Shown here in pieces: positions 39,218-47,166 of a stretch of DNA of 64,000 nt. The position numbers and the translations under genes are program-made. Source of the stretch: Pistricoccus aurantiacus (GTDB lineage: Bacteria; Pseudomonadota; Gammaproteobacteria; Pseudomonadales; Halomonadaceae); assembly GCF_007954585.1 (NCBI RefSeq), contig NZ_CP042382.1, forward strand, positions 1,674,001-1,738,000, written 5' to 3'. The notes under the pieces are model-generated. The model was given only the letters and a program-made list of their open reading frames with translations. It searched no databases and was not told where the DNA came from. How positions within the stretch are numbered: the stretch's first letter is position 1; every line of letters begins with the position of its first letter.

Positions 39218-39535
39218 TCAGCCTGCCTGCTTGGTCCAGGATTGGCACCAGCCGTCGGGCACCACGCTGTACTGAGGAAACACCTGGCAGCCGTTGTTGG
39301 CCTGCTTGAAGAACATGCAGTTGGCGCAGTGCTCTCCGGCTTGATAGGTCGGGTTGTCCTTGGCCTTGGCGATATTGGTCACGTAACCAAGGGATTTGGC
39401 CTGAGGGCTGTCCGGATCGAGTCGCGGCAGCTCCTCGGCTTGCGCTGAATTCGCCAGCAGTCCTGTACTCAAGGGAAGGGCGGCTAGCCCCAGCAAGCCG
39501 TGGCGAATGAAATCTCGACGATGTTGATCGGCCAT
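39218..39535 (-). CDS. High-potential iron-sulfur protein (HiPIP), Tat-exported
   Basis: 105-residue precursor. A twin-arginine signal (R6-R7, RRDFIRHGLLGLAALPL) ends at about AQA33. The mature part has the four [4Fe-4S] ligands C70, C73, C83 and C97 with the family spacing (CANCMFF, GCQVFP, GWCQSW). It is a periplasmic single-electron carrier, possibly to the cbb3 oxidase. The start at 39535 has AAAGGA upstream; the alternative at 39559 would add eight residues before the signal. Confidence 0.93.
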   Translation of the reverse strand: MADQHRRDFIRHGLLGLAALPLSTGLLANSAQAEELPRLDPDSPQAKSLGYVTNIAKAKDNPTYQAGEHCANCMFFKQANNGCQVFPQYSVVPDGWCQSWTKQAG

Positions 39536-39870
39536 GCTGTCTTTTTTCCTTTGGCTCATTAAATTTCAGTCTGCGCCTTCGCGAATCGTCTTGGATTCGC
39601 TGAACCCATAGGGTTTCATATTCGAGAAGCGGGGGACGTTATACAAGGAAACACAAAGCATTACACTTCTTTTTCCGCCTCCTTGGAAGAATTGATGACA
39701 GCGACTTAGAAGACAGATTCCAGAGAGCTGGTTTTCTTGAATAATCAATCTCTAGAATGACGAGTGAATGGCATTAAATCGACGATCGGCAGAGGTCACC
39801 CGCGCAACACATCAGACTGATATACTCTGCCGCGGGTTGCTGTCAGATACCGTTCGCAAAGGAGAGTTCC
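39536..39870. promoter_or_regulatory. Intergenic region with an extended -10 promoter inside an inverted repeat
   Basis: 335 bases between divergent HiPIP and the AsnC-like gene, with no gene seen. TGATATACT at 39818-39826 is an extended -10 about 45 bases before the AsnC-like ATG. It is flanked by a 7-bp inverted repeat, ACCCGCG (39798-39804) and CGCGGGT (39831-39837), that may be an operator. No good -35 is present, as expected for an extended -10 promoter. Confidence 0.5.
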
Positions 39871-40146
39871 ATGCAAAATGCCGTGATTCTGATCAATACC
39901 GATCAAGGACAGGTCAGGCAAGTCGCCGAGCGCCTGGCGGAAGTCGAGGGGATCAGCGAAGTATACTCGACCTGCGGCCGCTATGATCTGGTCGCCATCG
40001 CCCGTACCCGGGATTTCGAAAGCCTGGCCCAGCTGGTCACCGAGCGGCTCAATCTCGTGGAAGGCATTCGCGAGACGGAAACCCTCAACGCCATGCAGGT
40101 ACATTCGCGACACGACTTGGAGACCATGTTCTCCGTGGGCTGGTGA
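39871..40146 (+). CDS. Stand-alone Lrp/AsnC effector (RAM) domain protein
   Basis: 91 residues corresponding only to the ligand-binding beta-alpha-beta-beta-alpha-beta domain of Lrp/AsnC regulators (AVILINTDQGQVRQV, VSTC-like VYSTCGRYDLVAIAR, TETLNAMQVH). The DNA-binding helix-turn-helix is absent and there is no room for it upstream. Such proteins are thought to bind amino acids or modulate full-length Lrp paralogues. GGAGAG precedes the ATG. The endonuclease gene follows nine bases after the stop. Confidence 0.88.
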   Translation: MQNAVILINTDQGQVRQVAERLAEVEGISEVYSTCGRYDLVAIARTRDFESLAQLVTERLNLVEGIRETETLNAMQVHSRHDLETMFSVGW

Positions 40147-40155
40147 TACACAAGG

Positions 40156-41013
40156 ATGAAGCAGGTCTCTCGTTTATGGCGGCGCGGTCTGCGCCGAGTC
40201 GGTGTGGTGCTGGTCTTCACCTTGGTCAGCGGTGGTTTATGGTATAGCCAGGAGATCGAATATCGCGAACGTTTGAGCTGGATGGGTGTGCCTACCTGGG
40301 AATCGTTTACGCTTACCAGCGCTCATCGCATCCTGCGTAACGACGGCTTTGTTCTCGGCTGGTCGGACATTCGCGGCAGCGCGCTTTGGGTGAGTTATCG
40401 ATTGCACGCGGTGAAGGATGTGCATATCGATTCGCGACCGAATTTTCGGGAGGACTGGCGCACGCTTTGGCCCATCGATGCCCAGAGCTACGCCAACAGC
40501 GGCTTCGACCGCGGACATCTGGCGCCCAACTATGCGATCGCCGCGGTTCACGGATCGGACGCGCAGCGCCAGACCTTCTTGATGAGCAATATTACTCCCC
40601 AGCGCCCGGAGCTCAATCGGCGGCTCTGGCAGCGGTTGGAAGAAGTGATCATGGACCGCTTCGCGCCACGTTTCGGCAATCTGCAGGTCATTACCGGGCC
40701 GATTTTTCCGCGAGATTTTCTAGGCAACGTGTTTCAGCGGGTCGGTTTCGTCGAGATCCCCGAAGCCTTCTACAAGATCGTGCTGGTGCCGGGCGATAGC
40801 CCGCGGGTGCTCGCTTTCATCATGCCCCAGGAGGTCAAGGGCAACGAGCCCCTGGATCGTTTCCTGGTGAGTGTCGATGAAGTGGAGCTGCGTACCGGGC
40901 TCGATTTCTTTCCCGCGCTGAGCGAAGCGGAGGCTCTAGCCTTGGAAAGCAGCATTCGGCGCGACGGTTGGGGGTTGGCCGAGGTGGCGAGACTGCCCGG
41001 CCGTTTCGAGTGA
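40156..41013 (+). CDS. Membrane-anchored DNA/RNA non-specific (NUC) endonuclease
   Basis: 285 residues. An N-terminal basic segment and hydrophobic helix (VGVVLVFTLVSGGLWY, about residues 15-30) anchor or export the protein. The beta-beta-alpha-metal nuclease domain follows with the catalytic motif GFDRGHLAPN (H121) and the metal Asn in FLMSNITPQ. Expected to cut DNA and RNA in the periplasm or envelope. Probably co-transcribed with the AsnC-like gene. Confidence 0.9.
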   Translation: MKQVSRLWRRGLRRVGVVLVFTLVSGGLWYSQEIEYRERLSWMGVPTWESFTLTSAHRILRNDGFVLGWSDIRGSALWVSYRLHAVKDVHIDSRPNFREDWRTLWPIDAQSYANSGFDRGHLAPNYAIAAVHGSDAQRQTFLMSNITPQRPELNRRLWQRLEEVIMDRFAPRFGNLQVITGPIFPRDFLGNVFQRVGFVEIPEAFYKIVLVPGDSPRVLAFIMPQEVKGNEPLDRFLVSVDEVELRTGLDFFPALSEAEALALESSIRRDGWGLAEVARLPGRFE

Positions 41014-41126
41014 GCCAGAGAGCCGAAAGGCAACACGCAAGGAAGATGTGACAAGAAAGAGGTGACGACAAGACTGCTTGCTCGTATTCGCGCTGGGTCA
41101 TGACAGAGTCGTGGATGACATTGTCA

Positions 41127-41213
41127 TGGTGCCCAGGAGAGGACTTGAACCTCCACGTCCATACGGACACTAGCACCTGAAGCTAGCGCGTCTACCAATT
41201 CCGCCACCTGGGC
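41127..41213 (-). tRNA. tRNA-Leu (anticodon CAG), copy 1
   Basis: 87 nt class II tRNA with encoded CCA. Acceptor GCCCAGG pairs with CCTGGGC, anticodon arm CTAGC-TTCAGGT-GCTAG gives CAG, and the variable arm is long. Identical to the copy at 41275. Confidence 0.97.
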
Positions 41214-41274
41214 GAATACGAGTTGCTGCGAACAACGCTCGAGAGTGAATGCCGAGGATCGAGCCATCGATCGA

Positions 41275-41361
41275 TGGTGCCCAGGAGAGGACTTGAACCT
41301 CCACGTCCATACGGACACTAGCACCTGAAGCTAGCGCGTCTACCAATTCCGCCACCTGGGC
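41275..41361 (-). tRNA. tRNA-Leu (anticodon CAG), copy 2
   Basis: 87 nt, same sequence as the other copy; transcribed first from the promoter at 41372-41399, with 61 bases between the two genes. Confidence 0.97.
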
Positions 41362-41371
41362 AAGCGGGTGC

Positions 41372-41399
41372 ATGATACCGCTTTCAAGGCATATTGCAA
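41372..41399 (-). promoter_or_regulatory. Promoter of the tRNA-Leu pair
   Basis: On the minus strand TTGCAA (41399-41394) and TATCAT (41377-41372) are separated by 16 bases and end ten bases before the first tRNA-Leu. Confidence 0.65.
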
Positions 41400-41621
41400 T
41401 ATGGCAAACCACCGCGAAGCGATTTTTTCTTCCAGCTCATGATAAGGCGCTTTTCTGCGCTGTGTTCACGGATGAGTTGAGCTGGGAAGTTGGGATGGCT
41501 GAGAGAGTCAGAATGAGAAAGTTGGGAGTTGCGTTCGGCGACGCTATACTGCCCGCATGAACTTACATACTCATTTATGTCAGGGCTTTTTCTCGCCTCT
41601 TCATTCAAGGACCACCCGCGC

Positions 41622-44024
41622 ATGACTCATTGGACGTTAAGCGACGACCCGCATGCAGAACGAGAAGCCCACAAGTACGAAAACCCCGTTCCCAGCCGCG
41701 AATATCTGATCGCGCGCCTGGAAGAGTACGGCAAGCCCATCACCCATGAGAACATGAGCCGCATGCTCGGCCTCGAGGACGAGGAGAAGGCGGAGGCCGT
41801 GCGCCGCCGGCTGGCGGCCATGGAGCGTGACGGTCAGGTACTGCGTAACCGACGCGGCGCCTACGCGCTGATCGACAAGCTGGATCTGATCAAGGGCAAG
41901 GTCATTGGCCATCGGGACGGTTTCGGCTTCCTGAAGCGCGACGATGGCAAGAAGCCGGACCTGGTGTTGCCGCCGCGCCAGATGCGCCGGGTTTTTCATG
42001 GCGACCTGGTGCTGGCGCGTGTCAGCGGCCGGGATCGACGAGGTCGAGATGAAGCGACCATCGCCGAGATACTGTCTCGCAACACCCAGACCCTGGTAGG
42101 CGTCTACCGTCAGGATACCGCGGAATTCGGCGTGCTGATCCCGGAGAACTCGCGTATTACCCAGGAAGTGCTGGTGCCCAACAGCGCCAGCGGCGGCGCC
42201 AAGGATGGGCAGGTGGCGTCGGTACGCATCGTCAAGCAGCCGGAAGTCCGCGTGCAGCCGGTAGGCGAGGTGATCGAAGTACTCGGCGAGCGCATGGATC
42301 CCGGCATGGAAATCGAGATCGCCATTCGCAGCCACGACATTCCGGCGGAATTCCCCCCGGAAGTCGAGGAGCAAACCAAGCATATCGCCCCGGAAGTGGC
42401 GGATGACGAGAAAACCCAGCGTATCGATCTGCGCCATCTGCCTCTGGTCACCATCGACGACGAGACCGCCAAGGATTTCGACGATGCGGTCTGTGCCTGG
42501 AAGACTCGCTCCGGCAGCTGGAAGCTGGTGGTAGCGATCGCCGATGTGTCCCATTACGTGCGTCCGAACAGCCCCCTGGATGAGGAGGCCCGCACCCGCG
42601 GAAACTCCGTGTATTTTCCCGGCCAGGTGGTGCCGATGCTGCCGGAGGTGCTGTCCAACGGCCTGTGCTCCCTGAATCCCGAGGTGGATCGCCTGGCTCT
42701 GGTCTGTGAGATGAATATTTCCAAGTCCGGTGCCGTTAGTCGCTATCACTTCTGTGAAGCGGTATTTCGCTCCCACGCGCGGCTGACCTATAACAAGGTG
42801 GCGGCGATCCTCGACGATGGCTCGGAGCAGGGCGATATCTTTCGCGAGCAGTATCAGGCGCTGGTACCGAGTCTCAAGAATCTGCATGAGCTTTACCTGG
42901 TGTTGCGTCAGGCGCGCAGCGCTCGAGGCGCCATCGACTTCGAGACCACCGAGACCCAGATCGTCTTCAACGAGAACCGCAAGATCGAGACCATCGTGCC
43001 GCGCCATCGTAATGAGGCTCACAAGATCATCGAGGAATGCATGCTGGCGGCCAATGTGGCCACGGCACGCTTCCTCGACAAGCACGATCTGCCGGCGCTT
43101 TACCGTGTCCACCAGCCGCCCACCACGGAGAAACTTGAGAACCTGCGCCTGTTCCTGAACGAGCTGGGGCTGTCCCTGGGCGGTGGGGATTCGCCGACGC
43201 CCCGGGACTACCAGGCCTTGCGCGAGACGATCAGGGACCGCCCCGATGCGGACATCATTCAGACGGTGATGCTGCGTTCGATGAATCAGGCGGCCTACTC
43301 GCCGCAGAACGACGGCCATTTCGGCCTGGCCTACGCGGCCTACGCGCATTTTACCTCGCCGATACGTCGCTATCCGGATCTGCTGGTGCATCGCGCCATT
43401 CGCTCGGTGATTCGCGGCCCGCGCAAGACCGCCACGGTATTGCGTGCGGAGGATGCCAAGGTCGATCCGCCCAGCAAGTGGTGCCCGTACACCTTCGAGC
43501 AGATGGTCGAGCTGGGGGAGCACTGTTCCATGACCGAGCGGCGGGCGGATGACGCCACCCGGGACGTGGAGGACTGGCTGAAATGCGAGTTCATGTCCGA
43601 CAAGCTGGGGGAAATCTACGAGGGGAGTATCGCCTCGGTGACTCAGTTCGGCATCTTCGTGCGTCTCGACGAGGTCTATGTCGAGGGTCTGGTACACGTT
43701 ACCTCGCTACCCTCCGACTATTACCACTATGAAGCGGAGAAACATCGTCTCAAGGGCGAGCGCTCCGGCGTCAGCTTCCGGCTCGGCGACGGTGTCACGG
43801 TGCAGGTAGCGCGAGTGGATCTGAACGATCGCAAGATCGATTTCGACCTGGTCGGCAACCAGCCCAAGTCGCGACGAGCACCACGGCGGCGCAAGGCGGG
43901 TGGCGCCGAGAATGAGGCAAGCAAACCCAAGGCTCGCAAGTCACGAACGCGGCGGAGCAGGGCCGAAGCGAGTCGCAAGCCGAAGAACAAGGATTCCGCG
44001 ACAGCGAAAGGCAAAAAATCCTGA
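41622..44024 (+). CDS. rnr: Ribonuclease R
   Basis: 3'-5' exoribonuclease for structured RNA, 800 residues (E. coli 813). It starts with an RNase R helix-turn-helix region and two cold-shock domains. The RNB catalytic domain has the acidic cluster D285, D287, D288 in KDFDDAVCA. An S1 domain (GSIASVTQFGIFVRLDE) and a lysine/arginine-rich tail of about 60 residues complete it. ATG 41622 is chosen because AAGGA precedes it and MTHWTL begins the conserved N-terminus; the ORF is open to 41529. The stop overlaps the rlmB start (TGATG). Confidence 0.97.
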   Translation: MTHWTLSDDPHAEREAHKYENPVPSREYLIARLEEYGKPITHENMSRMLGLEDEEKAEAVRRRLAAMERDGQVLRNRRGAYALIDKLDLIKGKVIGHRDGFGFLKRDDGKKPDLVLPPRQMRRVFHGDLVLARVSGRDRRGRDEATIAEILSRNTQTLVGVYRQDTAEFGVLIPENSRITQEVLVPNSASGGAKDGQVASVRIVKQPEVRVQPVGEVIEVLGERMDPGMEIEIAIRSHDIPAEFPPEVEEQTKHIAPEVADDEKTQRIDLRHLPLVTIDDETAKDFDDAVCAWKTRSGSWKLVVAIADVSHYVRPNSPLDEEARTRGNSVYFPGQVVPMLPEVLSNGLCSLNPEVDRLALVCEMNISKSGAVSRYHFCEAVFRSHARLTYNKVAAILDDGSEQGDIFREQYQALVPSLKNLHELYLVLRQARSARGAIDFETTETQIVFNENRKIETIVPRHRNEAHKIIEECMLAANVATARFLDKHDLPALYRVHQPPTTEKLENLRLFLNELGLSLGGGDSPTPRDYQALRETIRDRPDADIIQTVMLRSMNQAAYSPQNDGHFGLAYAAYAHFTSPIRRYPDLLVHRAIRSVIRGPRKTATVLRAEDAKVDPPSKWCPYTFEQMVELGEHCSMTERRADDATRDVEDWLKCEFMSDKLGEIYEGSIASVTQFGIFVRLDEVYVEGLVHVTSLPSDYYHYEAEKHRLKGERSGVSFRLGDGVTVQVARVDLNDRKIDFDLVGNQPKSRRAPRRRKAGGAENEASKPKARKSRTRRSRAEASRKPKNKDSATAKGKKS

Positions 44025-44866
44025 TGAAATCGGCTTCTTCAAATCGCCCCGACAAACGATGGACAAGAAAACCAAGGCCCAATAAGCATCAGGCTTCTAA
44101 GGCGGCAACGCCTTTTCCCGAGTGGGATACCGTATTCGGTATGCACGCGGTTCAGGCATTGCTGGATCGCAAGCAGTCGATGCGCGAACTCTGGGTACTG
44201 GAGAGTGCCGCGACAACACGGCTTCTATCCTTGGTAGAGCAGGCGCGGGCGCAAGGAGTGCGGGTAACACCGAAGCCCAGAGAAATTCTCGACGATCTGG
44301 CTCAAGCGGCCGCGCATCAAGGCGTGATCGCCTTCTGTCCGCCTATTCAGGTGGAAGGGGAAGAGTCCCTGTGGTTGAAGCTTGGCGCCTGGCAGCGTCC
44401 TGAGCCCCCCTTGCTGCTGATACTCGACGGGGTAACGGACGTGCACAATTTCGGCGCTTGCCTGAGAAGCGCCGATGCCGCCGGCGCACACGGGGTGATC
44501 GTACCCAAGGACAAGGCGGCACCGCTCAACGCCACTGTGCGCAAGGTGGCCTGCGGCGCAGCGGAAAGTGTGCCGGTCTACCAGGTAACCAATCTGGCCC
44601 GGGCCATGGCCCGTCTCAAGGAATTCGGTGTGTGGATCACCGGTACCGCCGGCGAGGCTTCCCAGAGCCTGTACGAAGGAGACTTCACCGACGCCTGTGC
44701 GCTGGTGATGGGGGCGGAGGGCAAGGGCATGCGCCGGCTGACCCGGGAGGCCTGCGATGCTCTGGTCAATCTGCCGATGGTCGGTCAGGTGTCGAGTCTG
44801 AACGTTTCCGTGGCCACCGGCGTCTGCCTCTTCGAGGTGGTACGCCAGCGCCGGCTTGCAAGCTAG
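44024..44866 (+). CDS. rlmB: 23S rRNA (guanosine2251-2'-O)-methyltransferase RlmB
   Basis: SPOUT-class methyltransferase for Gm2251 of 23S rRNA. The N-terminal substrate-binding domain begins at [11 protein letters not shown]. The C-terminal trefoil-knot motifs are [31 protein letters not shown] and [14 protein letters not shown]. Its 280 residues are longer than E. coli RlmB (243) because of a basic N-terminal extension of about 35 residues. Coupled to rnr by a 1-base stop/start overlap, the usual pair. The promoter of rpsF overlaps its last codons. Confidence 0.95.
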   Translation: MKSASSNRPDKRWTRKPRPNKHQASKAATPFPEWDTVFGMHAVQALLDRKQSMRELWVLESAATTRLLSLVEQARAQGVRVTPKPREILDDLAQAAAHQGVIAFCPPIQVEGEESLWLKLGAWQRPEPPLLLILDGVTDVHNFGACLRSADAAGAHGVIVPKDKAAPLNATVRKVACGAAESVPVYQVTNLARAMARLKEFGVWITGTAGEASQSLYEGDFTDACALVMGAEGKGMRRLTREACDALVNLPMVGQVSSLNVSVATGVCLFEVVRQRRLAS

Positions 44867-44884
44867 CGGGGCTCTCACTACAAT
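44856..44884 (+). promoter_or_regulatory. Promoter of the rpsF-rpsR-rplI operon
   Basis: TTGCAA (44856-44861) and TACAAT (44879-44884) with a 17-base spacer. Transcription would start near 44891, giving a leader of about 120 nt before rpsF. Confidence 0.8.
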
Positions 44885-45012
44885 ACGCCGGCTTGGCCGC
44901 TCTTGCGGTCGAGCATCCAACCCGAAAATATCACTCCTTGCTTCCCCGGGCGCCGACTGTCGATTTTCCGATCTCTCTCCCCTTGGAAGCTGCTAAACCG
45001 CAAGGAGATTTC

Positions 45013-45402
45013 ATGCGTCATTACGAAATCGTGTTCATGGTCCATCCGGATCAAAGCGAACAGGTTCAGGCAATGGTCGAGCGCTACACCAGCCTCGTTA
45101 CCGAAAGTGGTGGTTCCATCCACCGCCTGGAAGATTGGGGTCGCCGCCACCTGGCCTACCCGATCAACAAGATTCACAAGGCTCACTACGTGCTGATGAA
45201 CATCGAATGCAGCGGCGAGACTCTCGACGAGATCGAGAACATCTTCCGTTTCAACGACGCCATCATTCGTAGCCTGGTGGTGCGTTGCAAGGAGGCCGTG
45301 ACCGAAGCTTCACCGATGATGAAGCAGTCGGAAGAGAAGCGTCCGCGTCGTGAGGAAAAGCCGCGCAGTACCGAGACAGAAACCGCTGACGCCGCCAACT
45401 GA
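45013..45402 (+). CDS. rpsF: 30S ribosomal protein S6
   Basis: 129 residues: [34 protein letters not shown] and the acidic/charged C-terminal tail ([10 protein letters not shown]) typical of gammaproteobacterial S6. AAGGAG is nine bases before the ATG. First gene of the S6-S18-L9 operon; the long leader may carry S6:S18 autoregulation. Confidence 0.98.
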   Translation: MRHYEIVFMVHPDQSEQVQAMVERYTSLVTESGGSIHRLEDWGRRHLAYPINKIHKAHYVLMNIECSGETLDEIENIFRFNDAIIRSLVVRCKEAVTEASPMMKQSEEKRPRREEKPRSTETETADAAN

Positions 45403-45441
45403 TTCGCACCCTGATTCGCACTACCAGGAAGGAGTTTTTCC

Positions 45442-45669
45442 ATGGCACGTTTTTTCCGTCGCCGTAAGTTTTGTCGCTTTACCGCCGAAGGCATCAAGCA
45501 TATCGATTACAAGGATATCGACATGCTCAAGGCCTATATTACCGAGACCGGCAAGATCGTCCCGAGCCGCATCACCGGCACCCGATCTCGCTACCAGCGT
45601 CAGCTGTCCACTGCGGTCAAGCGGGCTCGTTATCTGGCGCTGCTGCCCTATACCGATAGCCACCAATAA
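45442..45669 (+). CDS. rpsR: 30S ribosomal protein S18
   Basis: 75 residues, full length: [34 protein letters not shown] and [14 protein letters not shown]. Pairs with S6 in the 30S platform. Confidence 0.98.
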   Translation: MARFFRRRKFCRFTAEGIKHIDYKDIDMLKAYITETGKIVPSRITGTRSRYQRQLSTAVKRARYLALLPYTDSHQ

Positions 45670-45681
45670 GTTTCGGGCGTG

Positions 45682-46533
45682 ATGCTGCCGATCGCTCGCT
45701 ATGTGATGCGTGGTACTCCTCAAGCCGCGGGAGCCGCGGCGCTGGCGGGTATCGTTCCTTGGCTGTTCTGGTTCAGTGCTGCAATAGCGGCGCTTGTTAC
45801 CCTGCGCCAAGGGCTGTCCTCCGGGCTGATCGTGATCGTGGCTGCCGCCGTGCCCGCGGGCTGGTGGTGGGTTCAGGGCGATGTGATCCCCCTGTCAAGC
45901 GTTCTGTTGGTTACGCTGATGGCGGTGGTGCTGCGCGCCCGGCTTAGCTGGGGCGAAACTCTGGTAGTCGGCGCCTTGGCGGGCGCAGTGTTGATTCAGC
46001 TTGGTGTTTTCATCCCCCCGGGGGGCGTCGGGCCGCTGCTGGATCAGCTGCGTCAAAGCTCGCCGGAAATCGACCGGATGCTCGATGAGTTTGTGCGTCA
46101 GGGCGGTTCCGTTGAACAGCTGGCGTCACTTATGGTCAGCGGTGTCACCGGTTTGATCGTGCTGCTGGTGAGCGTGGCCTGTCTGGCCTTGGCGCGTAGC
46201 TGGCAGGCGGGGCTTTACAACCCCGGCGGCTTTCGCCAGGAGTTTCACGCGCTACGGCTCAAGCCCCGGGAGCTCGGTCTGCTGATCGTTCTGGGGGTAA
46301 TAGGATCCTTGGTATCCTTGCCTGCGCTGGCCATGCTCAGTTGGGTGCCGTTACTGGTCGCGGGCATTGCGCTGATTCACGGATTTATTGGACTCAAAGG
46401 CATGAATGGGCTCTGGTTGGTTGCCTTCTACGCGCTACTGATCACTACCTGGCCCATGATTTTGATTGTGCTGCTGTTGGCCGTGATTGATACGTTCGTC
46501 AATATTCGCGAGCGCATGGTCGACAGCCACTGA
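45682..46533 (+). CDS. DUF2232-like polytopic membrane protein
   Basis: 283-residue inner-membrane protein with about eight hydrophobic segments. It lies between rpsR and rplI, where a DUF2232 membrane protein is common in pseudomonads and relatives. The central soluble segment (LLDQLRQSSPEIDRMLDEFV) is followed by more helices and a C-terminal VIDTFVNIRERM. The start is ATG 45682 or the adjacent GTG 45679; no clear ribosome binding site. The function is unknown. Confidence 0.82.
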   Translation: MLPIARYVMRGTPQAAGAAALAGIVPWLFWFSAAIAALVTLRQGLSSGLIVIVAAAVPAGWWWVQGDVIPLSSVLLVTLMAVVLRARLSWGETLVVGALAGAVLIQLGVFIPPGGVGPLLDQLRQSSPEIDRMLDEFVRQGGSVEQLASLMVSGVTGLIVLLVSVACLALARSWQAGLYNPGGFRQEFHALRLKPRELGLLIVLGVIGSLVSLPALAMLSWVPLLVAGIALIHGFIGLKGMNGLWLVAFYALLITTWPMILIVLLLAVIDTFVNIRERMVDSH

Positions 46534-46548
46534 CAAGAGGTTAACGAG

Positions 46549-46995
46549 ATGGAAGTCATTCTGCTCGACAAGATTGGCAAGCTGGGCGGTCTGGGTGACA
46601 AGGTCACCGTCAAGTCCGGTTATGGTCGTAACTATCTGGTGCCCTACGGCCTGGCCGTGCCGGCTACCCAGGAAAATATCGAAGCCTTCGAAGCTCAGCG
46701 CTCCGAACTCGAGGCCCAGGCGCAGGAACGCAAGGCGGAAGCCGAAGCGCGCGCCGAGCAGCTCGCCGAGATCGAGCTGTCGCTGGTGGCCAAGGCCGGC
46801 GATGAAGGCAAGCTGTTCGGCTCCATCGGTCCTCGCGATCTGGCGGAAGCCATCGCTCAGTCAGGGATCGATATCGCCAAGAGCGAAGTACGCATGCCGC
46901 AAGGTCCGATTCGCCAGACCGGCGAATACGACATCACTTTGCAGCTGCATCCGGAAGTGGCCTCCAGCGTTCGCGTGGTAGTCGTTTCCGAATAA
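46549..46995 (+). CDS. rplI: 50S ribosomal protein L9
   Basis: 148 residues: [19 protein letters not shown], the long connecting helix rich in Ala/Glu/Lys, and a C-terminal RNA-binding domain ([16 protein letters not shown]). Followed by a strong terminator. Confidence 0.98.
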   Translation: MEVILLDKIGKLGGLGDKVTVKSGYGRNYLVPYGLAVPATQENIEAFEAQRSELEAQAQERKAEAEARAEQLAEIELSLVAKAGDEGKLFGSIGPRDLAEAIAQSGIDIAKSEVRMPQGPIRQTGEYDITLQLHPEVASSVRVVVVSE

Positions 46996-47041
46996 GGTTG
47001 AGCTGGCGCAGGTTGGCGAGACCGCGCCGCGTGCAGTAACG

Positions 47042-47074
47042 AAGGCGCACAGAGTTTGCTCTGTGCGCCTTTTG
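47042..47074 (+). terminator. Rho-independent terminator after rplI
   Basis: 13-bp perfect stem (47042-47054 with 47059-47071) with loop TTTG, ending in TTTT. Confidence 0.9.
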
Positions 47075-47166
47075 CATCGCTGGCTGAAAATCCGCGCATA
47101 GGGTATGGCCCCGGGTTGAGGTAGAATGTTTCCCGCTTTTCGTCTCCTTCAAGGCTCTTGCTTCTC

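Noticed and set aside
41115-41127. Palindrome ATGACATTGTCAT after the tRNA-Leu genes, as a terminator
   Set aside because: The loop would be a single base and no T-run follows on the minus strand.
41637-43697. 686-codon open frame on the minus strand
   Set aside because: It lies wholly opposite rnr; the rnr frame encodes a complete RNase R with catalytic residues, and the antisense product has no recognisable domain. A shadow of GC-rich coding DNA.
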